Below are positions 43,240-57,978 of a DNA stretch of 64,000 nucleotides, one piece after another (positions within the stretch are counted from its first letter, which is position 1; every line of letters begins with the position of its first letter). Source of the stretch: Bugula neritina (taxonomy: Eukaryota > Bryozoa > Gymnolaemata > Cheilostomatida > Bugulidae); assembly GCA_964035545.1 (NCBI GenBank), contig OZ037768.1:5137241-5201240 (forward strand). Reading direction: 5' to 3'. Below the pieces are notes generated by a model, which was not told the origin of the DNA, ran no database searches, and worked only from the letters and a program-made list of their open reading frames with translations. A program made the translations under genes and the position numbers.

Positions 43240-46200
43240 ATGCCTGCCAGGACCAGAACAAGTCCATGTGCTGTAGAGCCAGTTAGTCTCACCAATGTTC
43301 AAGAACCTCGGAATGTCTTGTTTGACACACTGCATCACAAAGCTCACCAGGTAAGCCCCGCCAACTCTGCTTTCTGTTTTGTGACTGTCTGAAAAATTTA
43401 TTTAATTTACAAACAATTGTAGTATTAGCTCGGTGCTCTGTAATTGAACATTTTAGTTTATTGTTTCTATATGTTATTTTTTTGCAATAAATTGCTAGTA
43501 CTAGTTTTAAATCATTACATTTATTTCCAACATTTGTAAAAATGTTTTATAATTGGCAGAATTGTATTGTTTTCTTGTAAATTTTCAGTAGTTATATTAA
43601 ATTTTTCTAATTGTTTCTCAAAAAGGACTATTTTAGTATCACAATATGTTATATAAAATTCGATGCACATATATTTTCGTAATAGGTAGACATGACTTCC
43701 ATGCATTATCAGGAAGTAGTTTCACTAATTTGATTGGTTTGTCAATCCTAACTTTTGATATGCATCTTATCTACTCTATACATACGCAAATTTTAAAAAG
43801 TTGTGTTCTGTGGCCTACTGCATGTTTTATATAATGATTGATGGCATAATTACTTGAAAATCCAATAGCCTGTTATTTCACACTAAATGGTAACAGCCTA
43901 ACTTCACCTAATTGTAATAAAATGCTAACAATTTTTCATTTTTTCCTGTGTAGAAAAAGATGTGCAAGTAACATGCAGCACAGTTTATAGAAATAAACTA
44001 AATTGGTAAAATGTTTAGCCTGCAGGTAAATTTTTTTTCTGTGTTCACATAAATACAACCAGGAGATTGACCTGCTGGTGGTATGTTTTAAGGCTGGAGC
44101 AGTCTGCTCAAACTCTGTCTGCCAAGGCTCCGTCTTACAACCAAAATCAGATACCAGCTCTCAGTTTGATGAGAAAGTAAACTTTGCAGACGTTCAGGAT
44201 TTCTATAATCAATATTTCACCTCCAGAAGCATCAGGTTTGCTATTGTTGTTGTATCACAAACTGTATGGCATAGAATTGGGGCCTGCTATGCCTAATCTT
44301 TGAACATAGAAGTAACATATGTGATGGTGATGAATTTTTTAAATTTTTAGTCACTTTAAAACCAAACTGTTTTACTGTTTCTCTAGAGGCCTTTGAGAAA
44401 TGCTGTACTAAAATGTACAAGTTTTGAACCTTACAAGAAAGACTTCTGCTTACTTATTATATATCTCCAAGCACTATTAAAAAGTTCTGTTCTAAACTTT
44501 TCAAGTTCTGATGTTTTCATATTAATTTTAAGTGAGGAAGATCAGATTAAAAGACTGGATGAAGTGATTGCATCAATAAAATCAAACAATCAATATGATA
44601 TGACCAAAGATGAGTTGGAGTTTGGAGTTACGACTGCTTGGAGGAATGCACCTAGATGTATTGGTAGAATTCAGTGGTCTAAATTAAAGGTCAGCTGTCT
44701 AATAACTGGGTATTAGAGAATTTAGCTTGTATTTAATTGAAAAGATTATTAGTTTTCAAAATGTGCTGAAAATTAGCATATATCCAGCTTTTTCTCCAAA
44801 AAGTAAATTGCAAGCTTCACAATTATTTAATTTTTTTTGTTACAACTGATGAAATATAATAAATATAATTTAAATCGTCACTATATTGCCATGTAATGAG
44901 AAACCTCTGTTTTTGCTCTGAATAGAAAAACAGTAAACGATGCTTCCTAACTTTACAATTCATTTTCAGCTTTTTGATGGCAGATGGATTCAGTCAACAA
45001 GAGAAATGTTTGAATTGATATGTGAGCATATAGAATATGCCACAAACTATGGAAACATCAGGTAAGCTATTCTGTGCAAAAATATAAACAAACTAAAATA
45101 AATGCAAAAAATGACTTGAAACCTTCAAAAAATAATACCTTTACTACTCCTGTTATATATCATCAAAATAATGTTTATGCACAGCTCAAGTGCACCATGT
45201 TTATTTTAGTGTTAATATATAATACTGATATTATGATATAATAGGGAAATTGTTTGCGGTGGAGTTATTTATATGTTTTATTTTAATTACAGAGCATATT
45301 ATAATGTAGTACAACATAATATTATATAGCATACTATTCACAGTTGTTTACTTTAGAATACTCTTGCCTTCTAGTTCTTGTTATACTATTAAAACTTAGT
45401 GTGTCAACACAGAAAATTCAAGCTTAGCCGGTTTTATCATTTTATGATATGTAATTCTATAAAATATTTTCTTACAATGGTTCCACAGTATTTTCTCCCC
45501 ATATGCAGTTTTAATTGTCCAAGGAAATACCTTCAATGAATATTTGCATACATATATTTAGATCTGCCATAGTTGTGTTCCCATCCGGACAATCTGGAGT
45601 AGAGTGTAGAATCTGGAATGGTGAATATATAAGCTATGCTGGATTTGAAGTCTCCCCTGGAGTAGTAGTTGGTGATCCTAACCATGTTGAGTTTACTAAG
45701 ATCTGCATACGACTGGGCTGGAATCCTCCAGTTTCAAGGTATTAACAACTCAGTCCTTGCAACTAACATTAATTAAAGAAGTAGGTCATTTTTCATTTCC
45801 TGGTTCTTACGCTATAATATCTGTGGCTACATTATTCATCTTTTAACCATATGCTGATATATTGCCCAGTAGTAAAATTAAATTGTTAAGGATAGCAAAT
45901 TTATGATTTATATATTGCCCAAACTCATCTATAGCTATATCTTTGCTATTTATGGGGGATTAGGTTGTGGTTGCATTATTTATAGCTTGGTCATATACTA
46001 AGAGTAGAACACTATACACTGCTAAGAGTTATACTATGATGGTCCAATGTTGAATTATAACTTGTTGAAAACTTTAGGGCCTTCACAGTTATCTGTCTTC
46101 TGCTATGGGCTAAAGTATGCTTCGAATGGGCAGTCATGATGAGACTAAAATATGTACTGAATTAGCAGTGCTTTGCAATTGCTAGTATTCAATATACATA

Positions 46201-49200
46201 CTAGCATACATAATTTATATAAGAAACTGTTCATAGTTGAAAATGTGTAAAGAAGTCACCTCTAAACACAGCCACTGTTATATGGCTGCAGAATTATTTG
46301 TTTACCACATAGGACAGACAATTCCATAACATAACTTTATAAATCAGTTCACCTCTAGCCAAACTTCACCTGTCTCATAACAATTCTTTTATTTATTTAT
46401 ATTTCTAACCTGGGCTAAATTAGTCTTCTGCATATTACATAAAAAATATACTAAATTGTGAAGTTTTATTGACCAACTCTGGAATTGTTAGAGTTGTCCA
46501 TAAGATTTTAAGTTGTCTATATTTTTGTTGAAAGATTCCAAGTTCTGCCTCTGGTACTACAGTATGGAGACAACAATCCAGACCTGTATGAAATCCCTAA
46601 GTCTTTGGTACTGGAGGTACAAATCTCTCACTCAAAGTAAGTTCATGTATTTGTTAAAGTGAACTGACCAATGATATATAATACTTAGTGTTATATGTCT
46701 ACATTAGTGTAGCTAAGTTTAATACAATCATTTCCATGAACAGATATCCAAAGTTTGATCAGCTGGGATTAAAATGGTTTGCTGTCCCTGCTGTGTGTAA
46801 CATGAGTTTAGACTGTGGAGGACAGATATATCCTGCCACGGGGTTTAATGGATGGTACATGTCTACAGAGATAGTGAGAGACTTCTGTGATTCAGGACGT
46901 TATAACCTTCTCAAGGTCAGTTGGTTGATGCCGAGTTATGTCTATGTTTTGTTTAAAAAAAGGGCATGTTTTAATGTCAAGGTCATTTATTTGCAGGCAG
47001 TTGCCACTAGCATGGAGATGGATACTTCCCAACCAGATATGTTTTGGAAAGACTTCTCAGCCACAGAACTGAATGTGGCAGTTGTTACTAGTTTTCAGGT
47101 GAAGAAAGCCACCAGATATTGAAACTAATTACCATAATATAATTCATGTAGTTCAACTAGCTGAAGCAACAGTTGGTAGCAGAAATAAATTAAGTTTATT
47201 TTTATTTATGTTTTCGAAAGTACAGGTATTAGAGAAGTGCCTTAATCACATGCATTATTCTTGTTTATAGAAATCAAACGTGACTATAACAGATCACCAC
47301 ACTGCCTCAGAAACATTCATGCATCATATTGAGAATGAGCAAATGTTACGAGGTGGTTGTCCAGCTGATTGGGTTTGGATTGTTCCACCACTAGGGGGCT
47401 CTTTACTACCGGTCTTTCACCAGGAAATGCTCAACTATAAGTTGAAACCCAGTTATGAATATCAGGTAAGGTTTGTGGAGCGCTGCATTCTATAATAAGT
47501 TATTTCAATATAATAACATGATTCTTTATGTTGCCAACTGAACCTAGTTTTCTAGTTCCTATTTATAAAACAGATTTATGGATTTAGGAAAAGGCATGGG
47601 TTGGATTCAATTGGAAAGGTGATCTGCGAAAAGGAAATCTTCGAAGAGAGAAGCTCACTTTCCGAAGTGTTGTGCGGTATTTATTTTTTATTTATTTTTT
47701 CTGAAGGTTTGGCTAAACTTTAAACGTGGTACTAAATATATTTCCCTTATAGATGTTTTGATCTACTTATTTTATTTTCATTGAAATACTAAGTTGTAAT
47801 TTTATTTTTAAGGAATAAAGTGCTATCTTCAGGAACTGAAGGTTTTCTTGCCAATGGTTTTTAAATCTCGATCTCTCGAAAACTTAACAGTTGATTTTAA
47901 TCTATACTCATTGGAACTGTTTAATTACAACAAACCTAATTCTTAAAAGCTTATGTGTAGTCCAACATCAGTTGTAGAGTTTTCTCTTTATACAATGAAA
48001 TGTGTAACAGCTGTTGTTGCATTTGATTTTCTAGATTGTTCTTTAAAGGCTCACATGCTGCAAATTCAACTTCAACATTCTTATTTTAAACAGAGTTGTT
48101 ATTTCCATAGTCAAAAATAATACTTATACTTTTCAGTGCAATGGTTGTTTGTTACATTCTGATGAAAAGCTCTTTAAAGGAGAGGAAACGTTGCACTATT
48201 ATTTATGCCACTGAAACTGGCAAATCAGAACGTTATGCATACAAGTTGCATCGTCAGTTCCATCAAGAATTCAATGTAGAGGTAGGCTGTGGTATTCTAA
48301 TACTGATTTAAATGCAGAATGTTAATATCTTGTTGGTTGAATGACCCGTTTGTTCTGTACTTCAGGTGAAATTAAAGTAAAAGCTGACACTCAATTTAAA
48401 GAGGTGATTTGTATAATCACTAAGAAAATTTGGGAAACTATTAGCATATCTTTATTGTGCGGTTCCCAAAGTGCTTTTAACTAGATTTAAATTAATAATA
48501 GCGTTTCATTTATTAATCTAGTAGAATAAATTTATTTATACTATAAGATCTAATAAAGTAACATTTTACATTATATCACTTCTTATACATTGTTGGACAG
48601 ATTTTAGTATATTATTATATTATATTAATACTAGAATACCCACATTCACAGTAACTATCCAGTTCAACATTCTGCCTATATTTTAGCTATTTAGTCATTG
48701 GAGTTGTCGTACTAATTTCTCGATATATACCACTGCTGAGTTGAAGCAGTATTATTATGCTGAGTTGAAGCAGTATTATTATGCTGAGCATATATTTACA
48801 GAGAGTAAACGTTCAGCAATGCATTGTAGGTATTCTCCATGGACAAGTATGATCTGACAAGGTTAGCATCTGAAACACTCCTCATTATTGTGACCAGTAC
48901 TTTTGGCAATGGAGAACCTCCTGCTAATGGAAAGGTATTATAAACTGTGCCAAGCATTGCGATTATAAATGTATTTAGGTATTTTCCTAGCTTTTGAGAC
49001 ATATTCACACTTGAGCTGAGCACTAACACTGAACCCCAATTGGTATATTTTATCTTTTACAGAAATTTGAGAAAATGTTAACAGATTTGACCAATAAGAG
49101 AATGTCTGGCTCCAGAGCACTTGCCCCACAGTAAGCTATTGGCATTATTTAACTTATCTAAATGAAGTATTATAATATTTTTGTTCAATTATTTATTGTT

Positions 49201-52200
49201 ATAAAAGGGCTAAAACGGCTACAGTGTGCTTGATGGTTATAAATTTATATTTTACAGATCATCAAATTGCAGGTAATGCTTTGTGCTATATTTTTTTGTG
49301 TATGAAGATGCGCTTGCAGCTAACACTTTTTCTATTTTGAAATATTCTAATGAGTTTTGCACTGCTAGAATGCTTTTGCTAGGCTCAATAATATTTTAGC
49401 TTTCTTAATATTAAAAATGTTGAAGCACAGGTGAAGGGGTTATTTTAATGGTAAAGGATTTTGAAGCATGCGAATTTATGTTAGAAACCTACAGTTTATT
49501 TACATGTTGTCCTTTTCCAGATACTCAGTGTTTGGACTTGGCTCTAGTGCGTATCCCAACTTCTGTGCCTTTGCTAAAAGAGTTGATGATTTACTCAATA
49601 AAATTGGTTTCAAGAGACTGTTGGAGCTGTACACTGCAGATGAGAAGAAGAACCAAGACCTGGCATTCAGAGAGTGGTCATTGGAAGCTTACTCAGTGAG
49701 TCTGTATTCCGTGTTTCGTCTCATACCATCCGCAGAGAGAGAACAATTTCTGCATACTTTACTTTATAGCTGTTATATTTATCTTCAGAGTGTGGTTGAG
49801 AATTTACTTCTTTAGTAAAAGGGTCCTTTTTGGTGCAAAAATCTTTCATGGATATGTCCGCACCTCTCTTGTTCTATTCTCTATTTTTTATATTAATGTG
49901 TTTATAGAAAACTTGTGCATATTTTGGAACATCAGGGAAAAAAGATGTCAATGGAAATGGGTTTAATGGCAGAGAAGTGGAAGGATACAGTCTTTGCCCA
50001 TCCATAGACTCCAGTTCAGTTGTGAAAGGTTGGGAGAGTTTGCTGAATGTTTTCATTTGTTACCTCTACTGTTAACTGGTTGTGTATTAATGCAGAATAA
50101 TGATTTGTTTACAGGTTTACAGCACATACACAAGAAGCTGATTTCTACTTGTAAAGCTGTATCTGTGGAATCTTTAGTATCTCCATATGCCAGGTAACTA
50201 TGGTTGTGTCATGTGGGAAGTAATAGAATACATTGATTCTGGTTTAGTATCTCCATATGCCAGGTAGCTATGGTTGTGTTAAAATAATAGAATACATTGA
50301 TTCTGGCGTAAAACTAATAAAATTAATAAATTAGCTTAGTATATTTATTTATTTTAAACTGATGGTGCGGAGATCGAAAATTTGCCTTTAGCAGTTTATG
50401 TTAGCATAGCAAATTTACTATAGGCCTACCATGTGATTTTCTTTAGCAAAGTTGTTTAACTGTTTTTACTCATTTTGAATAGCTCTGACGCCGTACTGGT
50501 GAAGTTCCAACACGACCAGTTGTTGTACTCTCCCGGAGACCATCTTGCCATTTTCCCAACAAATAGTAAAGACAAAGTTGAGAAATTATGTCAGAGTTGC
50601 ATCTTTGAAGACGGGATAGATTCCTATACCCCAGTATCAGTTACTTCTACTGAGAATGGTAAGTTACTTCTGTTATAATTATAACATAAATCATATAATA
50701 ACTTATGTTTGCCAACTCCTCTGCTATGTAGCTCACCAAATACTGTCTCTTTTAGTATCATCAAAACCTTAAGATTTTTTTAATCAATAGTAATATAATT
50801 GGTTCTGGTAGAATAGCTTTTGTGATATTGAGGTGTGAAACTGTCTAATAAAAATTGTGCTGTAAATGTATAAATTCTTATCTTCATGCTACCTTTCCCT
50901 TCCCCTATGTTGTAGCATCTGCTTATGCTGTACACATAACATTATATTAGTCTAAGTTAATGAGCTACTGTAATACTTACACAAGTTTATAGATCTGAAA
51001 TTTTTACTTTTTTCAAATCTGAATTCAATTTGTAGGCAATAAACATTATGTTCTCACCAGGTGTAATGTTAAGCAGCTATCTATATATATATGCTATTGT
51101 AGGTGTGATGTCAAGAATTCCACCAGCTACGATGTTCACTGCTTTGACTAACTACTTGGATATAGAGTGCACACCCAGACAGTGTGACCTGGAAGCCCTG
51201 CTACCTGTGTGTGAATGTGACGAGGATGAACGTCAGAAGCTTACTCACCTTTTGTTGGTATGTGCAACTGTAATAAGTGTTTTACATAAATTTGAGTTGT
51301 CTTCTAATAATTTCTTTCATAAAGCCACAAATAAAGTCATCTATAACATGTATGCTGTGGTTACTTCTTGTTTTTAAATCACACGGTTCATATGAAAGTA
51401 TTGCCATAACTTGATGTGTAGACATGGAAATTGTTTTTCACTCGGTGTATAATTTTACTGATTCAGTTAGTATAAAATGCTGCTTTTATTCCATTAACTA
51501 TCTATTTAGACATCATTTACCTCTATAGCTAAACAATATTGTGTTGTGATACACAAATCTGTAAAAAAATACTGGCAAGCCATACAAAATTACCCTACAT
51601 ATACTGACTTGCAAAGTAAACCATATTTAAAGTGTATTGCATTCGTAATTCCTAATGTCGTCGACTAGTGTAACAGCCTGAGCTAGATTGTTATTTGGGT
51701 TCAATGATGTCATGCTTCTATTCCTAGTAAAATTGACTATCACAAAAAAGTGCTCGAATTTTTCTTCTTTGTCTTTTCCAGGATTCAAATGTATACAACG
51801 CATGGGCCGAGCTAAAGCCATCTTGGGTAGACTTTGTCACAGAGTTCAGCAGTGTTCGTATTCCTGCAGGTTTCTATTTAACAGAACTACCAGTTCTCCA
51901 GCCTCGTTACTACAGTATCAGTAACTCTCCTTCTATGTATCCTGATCAAGTTCATCTCACTGTCGGTGTCCTGGAGTATCAAGTTGGTACAGGTAATTTC
52001 AACTGCCTTTTTATAACTAACCATTCAAACATGGTTTTTGCGTATTACATTATTTACAGCTATAATTTACAAAGCGTGAAGTTAATTCTTTGATTTGTGT
52101 TCGTTATATTGCAGTCTTAAGTGAGGTTTGTCTTTTTTCATTGTTGTCCGAGGTAGAAAACTTCATAATGATTTTATATATCATATTACTAGAACTATCA

Positions 52201-54664
52201 AATGTTTATACTTGATGGTGTTTTTATTTATTCGGTAGAGGTTTATAATATTCCTATATAATTGCTTTATTTTATCTTAGAATAGTTTCACAATGCATCT
52301 TCCAGTGATGTGTGCTATTCATTATTTTCAGCCTTCAACTTCTAGGGCAGTGTATTTTAGTTGGCATATGTGAAATGGTATGCATGTGCTGATTGTTAAC
52401 AGATTAAAAAGTCAAGAAACAGTGTTATTTCTAATCTAAAACATTCAACTATTACAGAAAATAGTGGAAGAATAAAGTTTGGGCTTTGTTCTACCATGTT
52501 GCAAAACCTGGCTGCAGGGGAGCAAGTTCACGCTTACGTTAACAGGTGAGCCAGGCTCCAGATACACCCACACAATGCATGTTAATCTCGTTAGCTTTAA
52601 ATTATTTTCTGCCATCATAACTAGATACATATGAGTATATTAAAGAAGTATAAAATAACACTTAGGACTCAATCATCGTATATAGACATGCCTGCTCTGA
52701 ATTTAATTATGACTTGAAAACGCATTTTGAATATTGCATGTTTGTTTATGGAATACTAAGAATTATATATCAAAAAATCTAGTCAATTTTTTACCGATGT
52801 TCATACTAATTTTTTATGTTTTGAGCACGAGTAATGTTTCTATGATGGTGTTTTATCTTTTATAAAAGCTTTAGGGTGGTTTGAAAGTTGAAGATTTTCA
52901 TTTAAGTTGCAGCTTCAACTTGTTGAAGTAGTACAATACACTCATCATATGTGTTTATAAGTTCTATTATATGTTGTGTCTATGCTATAAATAACCGGGT
53001 ATGCTATAATTAGTCTGGTATGCTATAATTAGCCTGGGGTGTTATAATTAGTCTGGTATATGATTTGCTCATATTTAGATCTCCAGGGTTTCACCTTCCA
53101 TCTTCTCTCTCTCATCATGTAATAATGGTAGGAGCTGGTAGCGGTATGGCACCATTTAGAGGTTTCTGGCAGCACAGAGGTTCCATGAAGGGAACATATG
53201 GTAAGCCAACCATACCGGTTCAATGCAGTTGTTCTATTCAACTATCATACAAATAAACATATAGAAATACACTATGCTTAATGTAATGTCATGGCGCAAT
53301 CTGGTGTCTCAAAATTTGAAACTCCCTATAATGAGCAATTCTCACCAGCCTGGGTTACTTTTCACAATTTTCGTAAATTTTCATTTAGGATGTAGTACAG
53401 CTCTCTGATTCAGTCAATCTTTCTATAAATTAGAAGTTTAATGATGGAGATTCCGTTGGTAACTTATGAATTAGTTGCGGGTATTTTGGTCTAAAAAAAT
53501 AAGGCTGTATTTAGGGGCAGGAGAACTACATCTCTTCCAAGGATGCAGAACAAAGTCTTCACTTCTACATGCTGAAGAAATCAACGGAGCTGTGAATTCT
53601 AAAGTCATCACTTCTAGTGTGACAGCTTTCTCCAGAGAGAAGCACCTTGCAAAGGTGAAAATCATTTTTGTATCTGATTAAATTAAATTTTTCCGGGACA
53701 AACTAGCTTCCACTTCATGTATCTCAATAGAAATTGAAATATTTCATGCATGAGAAAACAACTATGAGGTTATTATCCTTGTAGTTCTTTTATAGTTGTC
53801 AGTTGTCCTAATTCTAGTTATGCCTTAGACTTTAGAGCATATTTATGCTTTGGATTTATAAGCAGTAATCTGCAACCTTTATATATGCTATCCCAGTGAC
53901 CCTGAAGTTTATTTAGTTTATAATAGCCTTGGCTTTCATTACATATTTTGGTTTGGGGTACGGGTTGAAATTCTGACGAAAAAATATGTTCTTTTACTAC
54001 ATTTTCTATTTAGAACACAGGTTTTCCCAATTCCATTACTACACCTTCCTCATCTAACTGCAGGTTAACACACTAAACTAAACCAATGTGATTGTAGCAT
54101 CATATTAACCTCCAATTGTTAAGTAACCTAAGGTTCTGATGAGTTTGCTCGGGCTACTTCGGATGTACCTGCAATGTGCTTAGGTGTCAAACTAGAAGTT
54201 TGACCACAACGCATATTCATTAGTCAATGGCTTACACAAGAAATGACTTGCAAATAAAACACGGCTATAAAACCTCAATATTCACATTTCAAATAATTAA
54301 AACTAAATTACAGGATTTCATCTGATTTGAATTTCTAATTTCTACTTTATGTACGATCTAAACAATATACCCTTGACTTTGCTCTAAACTTTAACAAGTA
54401 CTTTCTCCAACACAGGCCTATGTCCAAGATAAACTACTGGAGTGTAGAGAGTTAATAGAGGAACTGCTTTTAAAAAAGAAAGCTCATTTCTATGTGTGTG
54501 GAGATATCAAGATGGCTATCGGTGTGTCAAAGGCAGTGAGCACTATACTAGCTGGCAGCACTAGAAATGGTGATATGACAGCATCTGATGGAGAACTGGA
54601 TTATGTGGAAATAATGAAACAAGAAGGACGTTATCATGAAGATATATTTGCTGTACTCGTTTAG
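43240..54664 (+). CDS. NOS: Nitric oxide synthase, complete gene (NOS-A)
   Basis: Makes nitric oxide and citrulline from arginine, O2 and NADPH. 24 coding exons: 43240-43350, 44093-44235, 44533-44689, 44970-45061, 45562-45738, 46535-46636, 46744-46915, 46997-47098, 47271-47465, 47588-47676, 48137-48281, 48830-48934, 49063-49130, 49258-49272, 49521-49695, 49908-50028, 50115-50193, 50483-50658, 51103-51257, 51782-51992, 52458-52545, 53079-53200, 53515-53654, 54416-54664. All in phase; 1,062 residues. Oxygenase: zinc site CSNSVC, haem ligand Cys127 ([11 protein letters not shown]), arginine-binding Glu in GWYMSTEI, pterin segment DWVWIVPP. A basic/hydrophobic calmodulin helix (about 435-465) precedes FMN ([20 protein letters not shown]), FAD ([10 protein letters not shown]) and NADPH ([17 protein letters not shown]) sites. 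It lacks a PDZ domain, a long autoinhibitory insert and a C-terminal tail. Introns hold no other gene that I see. The ATG follows an acceptor, implying a 5'UTR intron. Confidence 0.95.
49258..49272 (+). other. 15-nt microexon of NOS-A
   Basis: ATCATCAAATTGCAG between TTTTACAG and GTAATG. It joins the flanking exons in phase (Q-SSNC-R) just before [10 protein letters not shown]. Leaving it out also keeps the frame, so it could be optional. It lies where the autoinhibitory insert sits in calcium-dependent mammalian NOS. Confidence 0.6.
50173..50308 (+). repeat. Tandem duplication spanning a NOS-A splice donor
   Basis: About 70 bp starting TTTAGTATCTCCATATGCC, which includes the last codons of the exon ending at 50193 and its donor, is repeated immediately downstream in the intron (second copy from 50243, about 66 bp with a small deletion). 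The second copy keeps a donor-like CAG/GTAGCT. Confidence 0.9.
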
Positions 54665-57600
54665 TCTGTTTCTTTGGCCAGTATTTCTAATCATCTTCAT
54701 GGTTTACCATGTACATGGTATTTATATGGCCTTTAAAACTTCAGGTAGAAACTTGATGCCTTTGACAAGTTTATTTGATAAACAAGAATTTAGTGGCGGT
54801 TGAAAACAATACACTCGAGTGTTTAATAGTTATAGCAAAACTATTTCTATTTTTTATTTTCTTTACAAACGAGCTTGCTGCAACAAATTTTTATTCTCAA
54901 TATTTCAATATCTTTTATAACCGCAACTTGTTTCCCAAACAACTATAGAACTACGGCTAAAAGTGTTCTTAGTATCAATGTTGCTTTTGTCTGTTCTTTT
55001 CGTTATTTTCTTAGTTTATTCGATATTATTTGTGCAACAACTGTTTTATTTTGATATTATATGACAGTCTTGGTGAATTATATACTGTCTGTCACTATCT
55101 TATCACTCTTATATACAATAGTGAAGTAATGCATAATATGTTTTATTTGAAATAGTTCATCAATTATATTCAGTTAATGTATATATCTATATTTATTGTA
55201 ATTCTCAAACATGGATCAAATCTTGACTATGGTTACTATTGTGATAAGCAAATAATGTATATTTTATTTTTATATGGTAAATGCATATATGTCACTACAC
55301 TTTTTTGTTGCTTCGAATCATATTAAGAAATATTTTATAATTTTTTACTAATAAAGCATTATTATTATCTTCATTTTATATGAAAACATAGTTGGGTCAT
55401 TAAAACATTCCAATACGTTCTACAATCTATTTACTGTTCTATGCCATGTAATTCTTAGCATTTCAGTTCATATAGATGTCTTACTGTACAAGGGTATATA
55501 TATTGGTATTATGAAGTTGTCTTCTCATTTGCATAGGAAACAACTTCACATACTCCTTAACAGTGTTAGATGGCAGTTTAGGCGATCTGTGTGTTTAAAC
55601 TTTAAACTAGAATCAGATAATGTTTGGAGATTTATTACAGTTTCTTCTACTCGCTGCATTTAGCCAACACCTCTGTAATTTAATTTTAAACATTTAAAAC
55701 AAATTTTCCCACATTTGGATATAATTATATGTAGAAACCAACTAGCCAAATTTATCCCACAAGCAGTTTATTTGCAAGACGCAAATATAAAAGCCTATTG
55801 TATCATCCTTTGACCTTGGTGGTATGCATGTATGGTCAGTGATTGTACAGTGAATGGGAATGATTAAAGAACAATATTTGCTTGCAGTTGTGAATGTGTG
55901 GGCTGCAAATTGCTTGCATGTAAATGCCCCAGATTGAGACATTTCTGGTTAATGGTATATATTATGATTTCGGCTAAGATTGTAACTTAAAAACTGTTTT
56001 TCTTTGCCTATGAATTTGTAAAATATGCTACAAAGGCTTTGCTTTATAGTCAAATGTTTGATCTGAACATTACGGCATTCCTGATCATAGCATCCCATAG
56101 CATAACATATCATAGCAAGGAACAGAAATTCACCTTGTATACAAAATACTTGTTGGAATCTCGTAATACATCGAAGCAGTAAAAAGTAATGTGACAGAGA
56201 AAGTTGTGATATGCATTTGGAAAAGCTCTATTATGCCACGGTAAGGTTTGAACCTCACTGCTTGCATAATAGCACCGAAAAAGTTGAACTTATCTTCACT
56301 TCCAAGAATTGTCCTTTTTTCCTTTTCAAATAAAGTATAGCATCACAAATTAGATTTGGTATATAAGTAAAACTTTCGTTTGCTAACTAAGTGCTAAAAT
56401 GATGAAAATAATCTAATTTTGATGTAAGCTCTGATTTAATATTATAAGCAGCTTTTTCAAGGTCAACATTTTGGTTTAGACAACTTATAGCAAATGTCTT
56501 CAACTGACTAGTTTCAACCTTCTAGTAATTTTGGTCTAGAAGCAGATGTAGGCAATTAAATTACATGACATCTTCAACTGGGAATAATTTGCTTTGAATG
56601 AGATGTATTTGCTATTAATAAAAATATAAAGACTATCTAATTAAATTCTATAAACAAATTTAGTGCTACATATGAAGAGTTAGAGCTAATGTTTAAACCT
56701 CACCCACTGGTGGGAAAAGTTACATGAAGCCTCTTGGCAAAATTTAAACTTCAACTTTATTAATGAGGAGCAGACTGGTTTTAGATTTTATTCTCTCAGA
56801 GTTACAGAGAGAGGCTGTTGCTTTTTTAATCTGAGCAGCTTTAATGCAGAGTTTACTAACTTGTCAATCACTTGTCACTAAACAATAATGATTTGTCTCT
56901 TGAAATAGATGACCTAGGCTGCAGTGATTCCTATAATTAGTATGTATACTGATCAGCACTGTCTGTGTAATATTGCCACATAGCAATGCAGGTATTCTTC
57001 TTGCCTTTAATTTCTTTTAGCTAAAAGTATGCAGGAATTTATACCTGCTTTTCTGCATAAGCATTGCTTATAGTGCGGTTTTGCTTTCAATATTACTTGA
57101 CGGCACATCTTAACAATATTAATGGCTTCAGGCTTGTGATTTTTGAGCTTAGTACAATTAGCTTTATTTATTAGAGTTACGAAAAATCTTGCATTTAACT
57201 TCCACTTAAAGTAAAACATAGCTATAGAATTTTCATTAACCTAACTGTAAAAGATGCAAAATTTATTACCTCTGCTTTTTAAAGTTTGGCTACATTATTT
57301 ATCTGCTTGTAGAATCTTTAACAAAATAGATAGATGAGTGATTTCCTTTAATCCTGTAGTATAACAATTATAACACCATTAGAGTTACAGCAAGGCTAGC
57401 TGTATTGGCCGTAAAGTTATAAAAGCTGCCAGCAATGGCTGTGGAAAATTACCAACATTGCAACACTTAAAACTGGGTTAAAAGACAGCAACACATCTGT
57501 TATTATTGTCTCATTCACATCAAGTGTCAATCTTTCAATGAACTTCTGTGGAGGCTGGGAATACAGAACATAACAATATGTGGTTTAGAACTTGTGGAAA

Positions 57601-57978
57601 GAGTTGTATTAATTCTCATTCAAAGGTTAATGGTAACATCATAACAAAATTACATGTGAGTGTATTTTAACAGCAAGACCACAAATTTTACAAAGTATCA
57701 AAACTTTAAACTCTACTTGCCATATCTTCATGAGAAATTGAATTATTTCATCACAATCTAAAAGGATTTAATGGCATAAAAGGTGGTATAAAAATGTTTT
57801 TCTAATAAAAAATGTCAAAATACTCATAAAACTGCTGCATATAAGATCGATGTTTTCAATGAATTAAAATAAATGAGAAATAGTATGCTTCAATAGCATC
57901 TTGACCTAAAGTTCAAATCAGGTATTAGAATAAACACCTTTGCATGTGTGTGATTAAAGAAAGCAGCTGCTGAATTCA

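Noticed and set aside
53390-53410. NOS-A exon beginning GATGTAGTACAGC (reads like the GCRT block)
   Set aside because: Runs into TGA after six codons; the real block ([15 protein letters not shown]) lies in the exon at 53515.
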